NCBI RefSeq assembly: GCF_026212465.1 | Contig: NC_080048.1 | Span: 31,365,517-31,429,516 of the forward strand | Source of the DNA: Amaranthus tricolor | Taxonomy: Eukaryota; Streptophyta; Magnoliopsida; Caryophyllales; Amaranthaceae | DNA length: 64,000 nt | Direction: 5' to 3' | Part shown: one piece after another, positions 1 to 11,900 of the stretch | Numbering within the stretch: the stretch's first letter is position 1 | Layout of the letters: each line of letters opens with the position of its first letter | Made by a program: the position numbers and the translations under genes | Notes under the pieces: model-generated | Told to the model about the DNA's origin: nothing | What the model saw: the letters and a program-made list of their open reading frames with translations, nothing else | The model's database searches: none

Positions 1-1100
1 TTGTGTGCTGTACTGTTTTAAGGTTGTTGCTGTACTGTGCGTTGTGTTTGAATGTGTTTGACTAATACAGCAATATGTGTTTGAATGTGTTTGACTAATA
101 CAGCAATATGTGTTTGAATGTGTTTGACTAACACAGCAATGTGCATTGTGCAATATGTTGCTGTACCCTGATCAGTGAGCCTTGACTAATACAGCAATAT
201 GTGCAGCAATGTGTTTGAATCAAGAATTGAACTGTGCATTGTGTTCTGCATGTACTGTGCATTGTGTGCAAGTGAGCCTTGACTAATACAGCAATATGTA
301 TGCATTGTGTTTGAATCAGTTTTTCCCATTGAAGTTGAGTATGCAGCAAGTCAGTTATTGCATCAGTAGTACTATTTGTTTGAATCAATATCTTGTGCAT
401 TGTGTGCAGCAATATGTGCAATATGTGCATGTACTGATCAGTTGTACTATGTGTTTGAAGTTGTACTAATAGCAAATCAGTATGAATCAGTTCAATTAAA
501 TAACTCAGACTGAACTGAGATTTGTGTATGAATCAATTCCTTAGTATGTACTGTATGCTGTATGCAAGTGAGTATGTTGTATGAATCAGTTCATAAGTGT
601 TACTTGTTGTATGCTGTATGCAAGTGAGTATGCAAGTGAGCCATCTAACTGCAAACAATCAATGTTGAAAATCAATGTTACAAACACAGCAAACAATCAA
701 TATTGAAACCATCTGTATTGTTTAGTGTTGACACTCAATTTTCATACACTTTTGAGTATGCAGGAAATGAGTTCAATGAACTGAAATTGCTGTATGTATG
801 CAAGTGTTGATTACTGTATGCAGCAAATCAGTTCATCAGTGTTACTTGTTGTATGCTGTATGCAAGTGAGTATGCAAGTGAGCCATCTAACTGCAAACAA
901 TCAGTTCATCATTGCAAACACAGCAAACATACGCAGCATCACATCAAACACAAAATCATACACACCAAACACATCATACACAGGAAGCACAGAACAATAC
1001 CTGCAAAGAAAATTTAATGGAAAAAATAAGAAGTTCATTCATTCATTCAGAATCATCATGTTACAATATCCAAATCAATCTTACAATTATGCTTAACTAG
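1..1100. repeat. Degenerate tandem-repeat tract
   Basis: A low-complexity tract built from short words such as GTGTTTGAATG, AATACAGCAATAT and GTATGCAAGTGAG. Three near-identical 33-bp copies run from 44 to 142. A longer direct repeat of about 78 bp occurs at 584-661 and again at 826-903, offset 242 bp, with very few mismatches. Short open frames here (for example 128-475 on the minus strand and 794-1096 on the plus strand) have strongly repetitive composition and look like chance frames. The tract lies on the 3' side of the minus-strand GRF zinc-finger gene and may be the interior of the same Mutator-type element, whose far end would lie outside the window. Confidence 0.75.
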
Positions 1101-1231
1101 GTGCTAAACTTCAATTAGCACCCTTGATTAATACAAGAAAAGCCAACAGAAAACAAAACAAAAACCCTAAAACAAAGCTTCTAATCTGACTGTAATGCTC
1201 CCTCTCATTCATCCATTTCTTCTTAATCATT

Positions 1232-1549
1232 TTAATTTCTGAAAAAAGCTTGTTCCTTTTCATGTTCCAAGCAAGATATCCTTGATGTCAAAATCTTGAT
1301 TTCGGTTGCCAATTGTCGCTTTTCCTCCACAAGCTTGTTAGTGAGTTTTCTTTGCCAAACAGCCATTTCAGGTTCATCAACCCATTTAAACTTTTTGCAA
1401 CCCCTCGATTTTGTATCAGGATCATAAAAAACGCAAGTATTAAACCTTCTTCCAGGATTTTCCTTCGTCCATGAAACCCTCCTTGCAAAGGGAACTCCAC
1501 ACCCACATTTTTCAATTGAAGAATTTTCGCTTGAAGAACAAGAAGACAT
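1232..1549 (-). CDS. Small GRF-type zinc-finger protein
   Basis: A 105-residue single-exon frame starting at an ATG (1547-1549). Residues 15-59 form a GRF zinc finger: C-G-C-G at 15-18, the GRRF core at 33-36, then Cys39 and Cys51 followed by K-x-F-K-W. The remainder (about 62-100) is a predicted coiled coil rich in Leu, Glu and Lys. In eukaryotes GRF fingers bind single-stranded nucleic acid. Short plant proteins of just a GRF finger plus a coiled coil are common, often repetitive, and usually of unknown function. The gene sits between a tandem-repeat tract and a Mutator-like terminal repeat (1690-1913), so it is probably carried by, or captured in, a MULE. An AAACCCTAA-like box lies upstream near 1642-1650. 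Family assignment is firm; function and host or transposon ownership are not. Confidence 0.75.
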   Translation of the reverse strand: MSSCSSSENSSIEKCGCGVPFARRVSWTKENPGRRFNTCVFYDPDTKSRGCKKFKWVDEPEMAVWQRKLTNKLVEEKRQLATEIKILTSRISCLEHEKEQAFFRN

Positions 1550-1689
1550 AACTGATTAATTGGAAGAAAACGATGATCTTTTAAGGTTTTAGGGATTCGA
1601 ATGCCAACGACAATGAAAGAAAGACGCAAGAGAAGAAGTATTAGGGTTTTTCGCTGCAAATGGGAGAAAGCAAGAATGGAATTGAATGG

Positions 1690-1913
1690 AAGGCTGTGAA
1701 TTGAAAAGAAGACGATTTAGGTTAACTAAAGGGACCACGTGCCTGGCACGTGCTAGTCAAAGGTTAAATCTGACGGTCAAACGCCTAAATCCGTTACAAG
1801 GTACTCTTTTGCAAAAAAATGGACTATGTAAGGTAGTTTTTTGCAAAACTTTTTATTTAAGGTAGTTATTTGCAAAATGGGGTTTATGTTAGGTAGTTTT
1901 TTAACATTTTGCC
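1690..1913 (-). repeat. Mutator-like (MULE) terminal inverted repeat, one end
   Basis: Read on the minus strand this begins GGCAAAATGTTAAAAAACTACC and continues with three further CTACC or GTACC blocks separated by TTTTGCAAA spacers, then a GC-richer stretch with CACGTGCCAGGCACGTGG. Repeated 'ACTACC...TTTTGCAAA' ends are typical of plant Mutator-like elements. The partner end would be left of the window, so the target duplication cannot be checked. The GRF zinc-finger gene reads inward from this end, which fits a gene carried by the element. Confidence 0.5.
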
Positions 1914-1993
1914 TTAAAATAAATTAATTTATCATAACATTTATTAAATAACTACTTCAAAAATATATTAATTACACGAAATAAATTTAATAG

Positions 1994-2117
1994 TTCGAAA
2001 TTCAAAAAAAAAAAATATTAATTTGAACCAGTCGCACAAAAAGTGCAACTCAGCCTAGGGGCAGTCGCACTTTTTGTGCGACTGGTTCAAATATTAATTT
2101 TTTTTTTAAATTTCGAA
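1994..2117. repeat. Near-perfect palindrome (hairpin), 124 bp
   Basis: Two inverted arms of about 53 bp meet at a GC-rich apex (about 2047-2066). The inner 24 bp of each arm (2023-2046 and 2067-2090), containing CCAGTCGCACAAAAAGTGC and its complement, match perfectly. The outer parts are A/T tracts ending in TTCGAA on both sides. No coding frame is present. It could be a small foldback element or a hairpin transcript source. Confidence 0.8.
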
Positions 2118-2133
2118 TCGATTAATTACTTAC

Positions 2134-2166
2134 CGAATCGTTATCATGCTCGTTTTCGTATGCCAT
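2134..2166 (-). other. Candidate 11-codon first coding exon
   Basis: On the minus strand an ATG at 2164-2166 opens eleven codons (MAYENEHDNDS) that run exactly into a perfect donor, TCG|GTAAGT. The upstream 100 bases have leader-like composition (CTCTCTAAAACTCTCTAAAC). No following exon can be recognised: downstream on this strand lie the palindrome and the MULE end. It may be the broken 5' end of a gene or transposon ORF, or chance. Low confidence. Confidence 0.2.
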
Positions 2167-3385
2167 TGTCGTTCGATGTACAGTTCTAGCTTATTCAACT
2201 GAACGTAGTGTGTTTAGAGAGTTTTAGAGAGATAGTACCGTATTTGAATTCGTATATACTACAAGAATGTCTCTGAAAATTCAATATATATAAAGTTTCG
2301 ATAATATTGTTATTAAGTGATAATAGTGTTCTTAAGTGTGATTTACAATTATAAAACATGTTTTAAGTACAATGACATTTTTATAATTTTAAAAACTCTA
2401 AGGGCAAACTCGTAATTTCATTATGAAGAGAGGTGGCGATAAAATAAAAAGCGCAATGAAATTTAGTAAGGCCCTAAATATTATCTGTTACAAGTAATTG
2501 GAGAAAATATATTTTGATCTTCACAGAATGACTTAGATTACGTGGAACTCAGTTACACAGGTGGTTTTAAAGAGAGGGACCCTTCTTTCATAGCGTACTC
2601 TCTTTAGTTTTTACCAAATACCAACCATATATTCCAACTTCCAAGTATTTTACAGCATTTTGTTGGAAGCTGTGATAAAAGCACAAAGAGCTGAATAGCC
2701 ATAGATTAAGTTTTTATTCTCTGTTTTAATAAAACCTCCAAAAACAAGTGTTTTAGTAAGTAAAGAAAAGTAGTTTAGGGCAATCTAAAAGGGCATAAGT
2801 TTAGATTGAGAAAAATTAATAAAATGATTTTGTTTAAAATTCTTAAAAGAAAGTTTGTGAAATTTTAATTTCTAAAATAAGTTTTATTCTCCATTAATTG
2901 GACTACTATTAAATATTTATGCTCATCTTTTTAATAGCAAATTTAAGGGGACAGATGAGTATGTGGTAACATTAATTATTTTTATTGATAATTGAGTTAA
3001 TTGTATAAGTAAATTGTTAATGAAAATATTTGATATTTGTTCATGTTTGAATTTTATAATGTAAATAAAAATTTAACCGACTTCATAAATTAAGTTATGA
3101 AAATAAATGCTTTTAATAATCGTTTTTAAATTGCAAATAAATAAATATATGAACTATATAACTATATTGATCAAATACTTTTAACATATTTTTATATGTA
3201 AATGAAATCTAGATTATAAAAAAAACTTTTGTGGTTGAAGTTACCCTTGTAGGATCAAACTGTTGGATTGTAGAATTGTGTTAAATTCATAATATAATTC
3301 GGATTTCAAAGTTACAATCCTACCAATAATCTGCATCGATTGTGTGGTTTTGGATTTGATTGAAATTCTAACAACGTTGCTAATA
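2167..3385. other. AT-rich stretch, nothing recognised
   Basis: Apart from possible leader sequence for the small exon at 2134-2166, I see only AT-rich sequence with no long frame, no recognisable protein similarity and no clear terminal repeats. Confidence 0.6.
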
Positions 3386-6120
3386 TGTAACCGCCTTGAA
3401 TTATGAAGGCAAACACTAACTGGAATTTAGTATTAATCAAGCGGAAGCTTACTTTTGCCAACACAATTAAAGGGTTACTTAAAGGTCAAACCAATATCCA
3501 AGCAATATAACGGAAGTCTTAACTGTCCAAAATATAGGAAAATTACAACCAAATCGAAATAAGTCCAAAGTTCAAATTACATCCTTAAATTAGTCTAAAT
3601 CTAAACTAATAGTCTCTCAAATAAAATAACGAGATCTAAACAAAAGGGGAGTCATACTCCAACTTAGGTTCATCTTCCGCTCGCATATCCATTCTCCGTC
3701 GAGGTGCCATAGGGTTTTACTCTAAAAACAAAACCATTGGAAAAACATACAAAGCATAGTATCAGCAAAAATGCTGAGTATAAACACACTGGTGTCCGTC
3801 AAACAAGTTGAAACCCTTTTTTTTTTGAGTAAATTCATTTTGAAATATGCTTTTTCATTTGATAAATCATATTATGATTCAAATCCAGTTCAATGGCTCT
3901 ATAGTCATTTCAAATTCTCATTTTTCATCATAAATCATAAGATCTCAATGGATCCAAATCAATTTCAAACTCATATCATAAGTTTACATGGGTACTCTGT
4001 GAGTCATCCTGTGACTCGTTTGGTAGTCGGTCTACCGTCCGCGACATGTCCGGCAAGTGTAACACAATGGTATTGTGAACAATACGCGCTCAGCATTGGT
4101 GAGCCGTTTAATCATGCACACAACATTTGCTGTGGCATATGTACCCGCCATTTAGGCTAAAACATTTTTTTGTACATAATATATATCTTGTAATTTTAAT
4201 AGCATTTGAAAGTCAAAAGTATCCACTTTTTCAATATGATAAACATCTTTTATTTGCACATAGCAAAACATACTTTATTTGCGACTTAGCAAAATCAACT
4301 CATAATATTTCCCACATGGGTAAAACATGCTTAGCATAATCATATCATTAAACATAACCTTTGTATTATATTGGGGCATCACTAGCATGTATGGAAATGC
4401 ATCGTAACAAAAAGTAATTAAAGTTCAATACAATGTTTTTTTAAGGAAACCACTAAAATGTTTCGTTTCAATCCTTCTTAAAGTAAATATAACTTTAAAG
4501 GGTTTTGAAATTCATTCAAAACAACTAGAATATGATTCATAAGTCTATAAAATCATTACAACAGAAGATTTCATAAAACACTATTTTCTTAAATACGAGA
4601 TAGTTTTGTCGGTAATAAAATCGATAATTGATTTACAAAGTAAATATTAATTCTCCAACAAGGCCCAAATTAATCAAGTCATTATAATACCTTATTTAAA
4701 ATGAATTTAAGGTTGTCCCATCAGATTATAATTGGTTAAACGAATTTATAACGATCTTACAATTACTTTCGACAATTTGGGTATTTACCGTTATTTAAAT
4801 GGTGTCTTAAATCCGTAAAATTTATAAACCATCTAATTTAAACTTAATTTATACTATGCGGCAGTAGGTTATTAATATAATTATAAATTTTTTTATATAG
4901 GTCTATTTTTACCCAAATTTAATTAACAATATTACACTTTTTAATAAATAAACATTGTCTATTAATTTGATAAATTAGTAAATAATTAATAATTTATTAT
5001 ATAAAATTATACCAAAGTTCCAGAAGTCATATAATATGTTTATTAGGCTATTTGAACTTATAAAACTCATGTATGATGTTTTATTATTTTGTACAAATAT
5101 TTTATCGATAAATAGAATAAAATAGGTTTAAAATTATTTGAGTCCGAATAAAATATTATAAAAATTATATAATATTTCAAAAGCTATTTTAAGGGGTACA
5201 AAATTTTAAATAACCATTTAAAAATCATGTGGGCTATTTTTAATAATTAATATCGTTATTTTACCAATAAACCGAATAAAATTTATTTAAGTCCATATAT
5301 GGTCACGAAAATCCATATAAATTTTTGAACATGTATCTACTGTTTATATAAGTGTCTCATAAAATTTTCATGTCCAAAAGACGTCATTTAGTATTTATTT
5401 TATATTTTACCGTTTTCAAACTTACCGATTATTAATAACCGAGTAAAAATTATTAAGGTCCTTAAATGTCAACGAAACATTCCCAAAGTTTTACCAATTT
5501 TACCTACTGTCCATATGAGTATGTGATAAAAATTTCAAGTCCATATGTCTTTTTTTGGTAATTATTTTATATTTTACCATTTTACAATTTATCGTTAAAC
5601 AATTTAACGATTATTCAAAAATAATAGAAAAAAAAATTCCAAACTAAATATATTCTGGCCAAATCTTATTGTTTTTGATGATGAAGAGTTCATCTAATAC
5701 CATGTTTTATAATAAGAGTATTTAACACTTTAAAATCCATTAAAATATCAATTTAACGAATAATCTCAACAAAAAGTATCCAAGAAATTTTCTTAACATA
5801 TAGCTACTGAAAATTTCTTTTAAAATGAATTTCAAATATTTTCAAATTCATATAATCATTTCCATCACAATAACTTTTACAAAGTAGTGTTAAACATGCC
5901 TTTAAACATACAATAATTTATAAAATCAATCTGCATGATGCCCACAATAATAATACATGTAATAAATTATTCCATACTCAAATTTATCATTTTGACATCA
6001 TTTTTCAAGATTTAAGAACTTCTCTTTGGGAATTTTATTTTTTTTTTAAAAAAAAAGTTTATACACAAACTTTCCCAACTTGTTCTTAAATCCTTTAAAA
6101 ATCACCCCATGTGACATACC
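3386..6120. repeat. Probable decayed LTR or other dispersed repeat
   Basis: Begins near a TGTAACCGCC motif, a start seen in some plant LTRs, and has the composition of a long non-coding repeat: no sustained frame, very AT-rich from 4560 on, and repeated word groups such as 'ATTAATAACCGAGTAAAA', 'TTTTATATTTTACC' and 'AAGTCCATAT' between 5220 and 5600. I could not find a second LTR, a primer-binding site or a target duplication, so this is a suggestion only. A minus-strand mini-ORF lies at 3636-3710. Confidence 0.3.
3636..3710 (-). other. 25-codon mini-ORF inside the dispersed repeat
   Basis: A minus-strand ATG (3708-3710) opens 24 codons and a TAG stop (3636-3638). The product is charged, starting MAPRRRMDMRAEDEPK. 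A pyrimidine-rich TTTTTAG acceptor-like sequence lies 10-20 bases upstream. Unrecognised; may be a repeat-borne peptide or chance. Confidence 0.2.
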
Positions 6121-6869
6121 TCGACTCCAAGCCTATATAACTATTCCGTAAGCTCCTACGCGTTCTTAGAAGCGGTTCTAACTTCGGGTCCTTGCCCTTC
6201 AAGTCTCAATTCCAACTCTTCAACTAAACATATTGCATTCATCCAAAAATCAATAATAATTTTGGATTTCTAACATGAACTTAATTTTTCCAAGTTAGAG
6301 TTGTTAGACTAATACTTGTGATGATTTTAACATATTTGGAGTATACTTATTATGTTGAGCAACATACTTAATTAAGTTCCATAATTTTACTTACTTGTTA
6401 GACTAAATGAATTGGCTTATTCAAAAAAATCCATGTTGTTAATTACTATATTGTCACAATGAGATTGCAATATTACGCAAATCTATATAAGAGCCTTTGA
6501 AAGAAAATAATGCAATTTTAATAGAACGGAAAGAGTAAACGTTAAATTCAATTTTGTTCCTCTCATTCTTGACATTACACCAAATCGAGCCTGATACGAT
6601 AGAATGTTCCATACAGTTTCAACTTGAAGTATAGTTTTAGTAGTTAAAGTGGTCGTGAGCACCTCAAGGTTGGCTTTATTTCGGTTCCCTATACAACCAA
6701 CACACTAACAATCATGACTCATGAGGAATATTCATTTCTAACGCTTTGGTTTTTATATGGCACGAGAGCTTTGAAGGCAAGATCAAGGGTAAGACTGTTT
6801 TTAAGAACAATGAACATGGGAAAAGATAATTGATATCCGGCGATAGTCATAAGTTTGTACCCCCATTTG
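6121..6869. other. No gene seen
   Basis: Moderately AT-rich sequence without a sustained reading frame, tandem array or terminal repeat that I can recognise. Confidence 0.55.
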
Positions 6870-7140
6870 TTTTTCAGCTAGTCTTTTGAAAGACTGTCTC
6901 TTTGAGAGACGTATTTCAAGCTCAGCCTATTAAAAATTAATATCTATTTATTGTATTCTTGATGCCTACTTATATTATATTTAATGCTTGCTTATCATAT
7001 TCTTAAGGCCTACTTTTAATATCTTAATTGTCTGCTTATATCATTCTTAATGCATATTTAGAATATTTTTAAAAACATATAATGAGCTGGCCCAATTAAA
7101 AATAATCTCTCAAAGAAACCGTCTCATAAGAATTTGTGTT
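6870..7140. repeat. MITE-like dispersed element with GACCGTCTC-type ends
   Basis: Opens with an imperfect 'GAAAGACTGTCTCTTTGAGAGAC' terminus and closes with 'CTCAAAGAAACCGTCTCATAAG'. Between the ends lie four to five degenerate copies of a roughly 40-bp unit containing TTAATGCCTACTTATATTA. The same layout and words appear at 15952-16145 plus 26764-26930 (split by the copia element), and the terminus alone recurs near 29335, 37590 and 62290. It is therefore a dispersed family in this genome, possibly a Mutator- or hAT-derived MITE; exact borders were not set. Confidence 0.5.
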
Positions 7141-8996
7141 TTTTAAAAGACTCCTCTATCCTTTCAAATTTGACACATAATGCATATAACTAAAGCGACA
7201 AAGGGATTATAATTTATAAGTATGTAACCGGTACCTTATGATTTTTAGAGACAAAAAAACATGTTTTTATCAAGAAAAAAAAAAGGAAGAAATACAAAAG
7301 ATAAGATAGGTTTTCCATTGTAACATCCATCTCACTCCAGATTACTTTCTCCGTTTTCCATAAATGGCCTCAAAGCACTTTAACATAATATACTAATGGA
7401 GACATCAAATAGCCACTTAAAACATAAGAGGAGAGTTATGTGCCTGGCCCTAGAGTACATCCAATCATCCATAATCTAGCTGCATCAACGGCAAAGACGG
7501 ATCTTAACAAGCAAAGTATGCAACCACGAAAATAGGACAATGTTTGCTCCATAAAAGGCTTAATCATCGAAAACGCTCTAAATCCCCATAGGCCATAATT
7601 GCCATATTGCTTCAATTACGGACACTAACTAAATCCCCATAGGCTTAATCAATTACGGACATTAGAACTAATTAACTAACTATAACCAAAAAGCCCAACC
7701 TAGCTCAAACTTGATCCTACAGAATGATTAGCTTATTATCAACATTTTCTCCATAACGGTTTAACTATTTCGATAATAAACAAACATACAAGTATATTAG
7801 GCACAAAAGGCCTTAATTCGACGAACAGCTTACTCTAGTAAAAAAACTGAAGTGCCTTACAATAGTACAGCTGATATAACCTTAACTCTTAAGGGCGCAG
7901 CAATAGGAAATAGGGCTCTTTAATAAGTACAAAAGCAAACAGATTTGAGAAGCTCAAATTGGAATTTGTAATCTTACATGCCAACAAATTCTGTACAACA
8001 GAACAGCCACAATTCCAGAAAGTTGGTCCCTCATGAAGATTCTTACCAAGGCGACTCTTCCGAAAAGAAGGCTGACACGGCATTACACCCTTGTCCATAA
8101 CCAAATAGTCCAGATTCTGGCAATTGGGTGATTAACCTGCTGACAATCAAGAGAATCATCAGAAGAATCAAACAAAAGAGATAATCATCTCCATAATTGA
8201 GGCTACAAGTTTTGGATAAAATCAATTTTGCATAATGGAAAGTACTGGGTTTCTCCACCCAAAACCCTTAAAAGGAAAGTTCAATAAAAAAAAATCTAAA
8301 CGACAGCCACCACACATACATGTCCTGCACCTTATTCAACATGTTACCCTCTTAAAACTGTATTCCTAGAATGACTAAAGAAGCATTGTGTTTACGTATC
8401 TCATCTTAGTACCATTGAACTCCTTCACTTTTATGATGGATCCCATAGCTGAACTTATTCTACATTATATCGGTTGATTTTTGTATGTTTTAGATCCAAA
8501 TTCGTTACAAGGTTTTGAAGGAACAGGATTCATAAAGAAAGTTAAACCAAATTGCTTCTCAATCAGATATCCACGAAACACTTCGAGCATAGAAAATGAC
8601 AATTTCAAATTAGAATTACAACTGCCAATTAACTAGGGTATTTGGTCTACATGATCATTTCCAATTAGTGCATCATCACTAGCACAGAGTCCTGTGTACT
8701 TCATCCAGTAGCAGATAGGATATCACTATTTGGAAAAAGCAAGCAAATAATATGAAGACTAACTGTAGTATACTCGATCCTAACAGACGTGCATCTCAGC
8801 CAATCAATCTTGATTTTTCTACTGTCCGTCCTCCCAAACAAAAGTTCAGGAATTTTTTGAATATTCAATTGTTCTATAAAATTTACCCTCAAAAAATCAC
8901 TTTCTACAAGTGGATATTAATTCCAAAAATGATAGGAGTAATAGAAAAGTAAACAGCCGCAAAATTTGATTTCTTGAACATAAATTGCGTGCTACC
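7141..8996. other. Region downstream of SYF2, likely includes its 3' UTR
   Basis: No convincing protein-coding frame. The part next to the SYF2 stop (about 7880-8996) has a mixed composition typical of UTR and flanking DNA and probably contains the SYF2 3' UTR and polyadenylation region on the minus strand. Short frames at 7889-8104, 8043-8258 and 8701-8952 have no recognisable content. Confidence 0.4.
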
Positions 8997-11900
8997 TTAG
9001 TCGGGCAAAGCAGTTCCCCTTTCCAGATTGTTCTTGATCTCCAGGGTATATTTCCCAAATGCCCGTTCAATTTTCTTGTTGAAGTGCTCGTTACGATCAT
9101 TGATAGAGTCAATATCCTTTTCTTCACGGAATTTCCTCCTCCGACTGAAAGCTCTACGCTTCTCATCTCTATCTTTGAGCTCCTTAATCATTCTATCAAT
9201 TTTGTCTTCAGAAATATTTGGAGCCTGCATAACAAAAGAGAAACAAAATATCATGAATACGAAGCAACAGCTTCATTAATCTCTGATCATCAAGAAACAC
9301 AATGATTGTGCCAACAAAAGTACACAATACATACCTTCCCATATTGGAGGCTGGAAGCCTCTCGGTAGAACTCAGGGTCCTCTTCTTTCATTTTGTTGTA
9401 TTCTTCAAGGTCAATATCTATATTTTTTGTGCGCTTTTTGTATGCGTTGTATAATGTTTTTTGATTAAAAACTGCATCAATAAGTCATGAGTTAGAAAAC
9501 CAAGTCAAATAAAATCCCATCACAAGTATTCAAATCCCATTGTAAAAGCATTGATCCAAGAAGTCAATATAATCAACCTCAAATATGGTCAGGACACGGT
9601 TCCCGTAACTCAACAAAGTATGATACAAAATTCAATAAAATAAAAAACAGACACAACTAATACTACTGCATTTTCTTGAAACAGTAATGTCAAGGATAAG
9701 CAAATATCACGAAACAACCTCCCCAGTCCCCAACATGAATAATTCTTTGCAAGAATCCAACATAAACATTTGCTGAAGGCTTTTAACCTACACCAAATAG
9801 CAATATAATAAATTTGTAAAGTTAACTAAGAAGGTCACTGTTTATCTGTAAGCTATTGACAAAACATATAATTCACTCATGCAGTGAACAAACTTGATAT
9901 TTCATACAGAAACACTGCAGTACAAATAACTCCATTTATTAATAATCTGCATGAATACATATGCTTTAGTGTTCCTTACAACAGCGAAACAAAAGCAGTC
10001 ATTTGGCAGTAAATCACATATTAATGGCAAGGAATTTAGCACAACACAATTTTGGTACAGAAAGCATGTTTTGGTCTCCATGTAAATGCGATTCCACTCA
10101 TTATACAGCCTACTAACCATTAGTTACATAGGCGATAAAAGAATGGATTTTGTAAAGGAAAAACAAATGAAAGTCGTTATTTTCTCTATTTAACACCAAC
10201 TTAATTCCCAAAATTGAACTTAATCCCAAGATCAAATCCTCATTATTACAAAACAACACAAACTCAGTAGGAAGCCGATTTTTCCAACCATTCTACTTTT
10301 GAAGTAGTTTAGTTACAGCATTGGGAATGTGGGATCAAAGCAAATGAATTAGTAACCCAGAACATACCATCCCAGCCGGCAGGAGCTGGATCTTTCTCCC
10401 ACTTTTTATATTTTGCTTCAGCTGCCTCCTGTGTATCCAACATGTATGCCTTTGTCATGTCCAAACCATTAGCATCAAGAAGTCTGCCAACCTTCTTCTT
10501 TCTTTCTTCCAGCCATTTTTCTTTAGAAACACCCCTCGATTCAGTAGGAGGTTCCATTCTTTTTTGCTCTGCCACCATAGCTGTTTGATTGGCTTTTTTG
10601 GCCGCATTCTGCACAAAATGCAATAAAGTTGCATGAAACGATAAAAGCAAATGGCCGAAATATCAAAAAGTAGATATGTATCAGCCAACATATGCCAAGA
10701 GGCTCTCAAACTTCAGAATTCCTGCATGCTCACCATCTTAAGTCTTAATTCAAACAGCTTCCTTTGTCTCCCTGTAAGATTAGACAAGTCGACTTCTGAG
10801 GTAACTTCAGTTGGATGATCATCAGCATCTTCATGATCTTTTCTATTTCCTGATTCACCCTTGACTGAATCTTTGATGTTATCAGGAGAAGCTGCATCAA
10901 CCTTGGTTTGACTCCCATCCACTCCACTAACCTCTATAACCATCCAATAACAAAATCAGAAATGTGAGCAATAAAGATGCAATACCTTACCACCCAGCTT
11001 CTTCAACCTAAATATGCTAGAGTAACTACATCCAATCAACAAGATGCAACTCAAGGCATTTTTTGAAAGAGGGGAAAGGAAGGGGACAAAAACTAGTGAA
11101 CTTAAGAGAGTTATACTAGCAAAAAAAGGCAAATGAATTAAAAATTAGACAGCCTTACAGCCTTTAATGTTAGTACAACCTAGTGAGTTCATGAGTAAAA
11201 TAAACATTACCAGTTCAATGACCGCGAGATTTGTTTCACGACCATTACCGAAACAGTATTATTGTACTATGCCTTCTATATGCTGATAAGAATCTTTTGC
11301 ATGTCAAATGTGCTTTAGACATCAAGGTAATTGGCCGAAATTGGAAGTGATGAAGAAGTCACTTTCAACACAAATAAGTGATTCAAGGCACAAGAATGAT
11401 ATGCTTGAAGGCAGCACCTTGGCATATAAAAATGGACACGTTGGATAGAGTAACTAGGTCATCACTCTACATAATTATTAACAATTTCTTATACTATTGC
11501 TCATGTCAGTATGAACCTACCTCTTCTTCATTTAAGGTCCTTAAAGTTCTAACCTCCCATTTCTCTAAAAGATATATTTTTTGGCTTCACACAACCAAAC
11601 CAACATAAGCAATATTGCTCATTTTGTTTTCAATATTTGCAAGTCTAAGACCTTTCTTATGTCTTCATTTCAAGTTATATTCTATTGGGTATGTCTATTA
11701 ATCAGTCTTAACATACGTATCTCAGCTACCCTTATCTTCTACAGTAATCTCTGCAAAAAGCTCAACACTCTATCTCATGTAGTAGTGTTGACGTGATACT
11801 TTGAGTTGACATGAGATCTTAGTTTTAACGGGGACAAGGCACATAGAGCCTAGGCACAAGGCGAAAGCACGAGATTTTCGTAGGTAAAATGCACCTTTTG

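Noticed and set aside
1..165. Repeat array considered as a CRISPR-like or satellite array
   Set aside because: Units of 33 bp are head-to-tail with no unique spacers, only three good copies, in a plant nuclear context.
128..1100. Frames in the left tandem repeat, for example 128-475 minus and 794-1096 plus
   Set aside because: Low-complexity repeat translations rich in His/Gln/Thr without domain content.
7889..8258. Two overlapping minus-strand frames downstream of SYF2
   Set aside because: No recognisable motif, overlap in different frames, and a position consistent with 3' UTR or flank.
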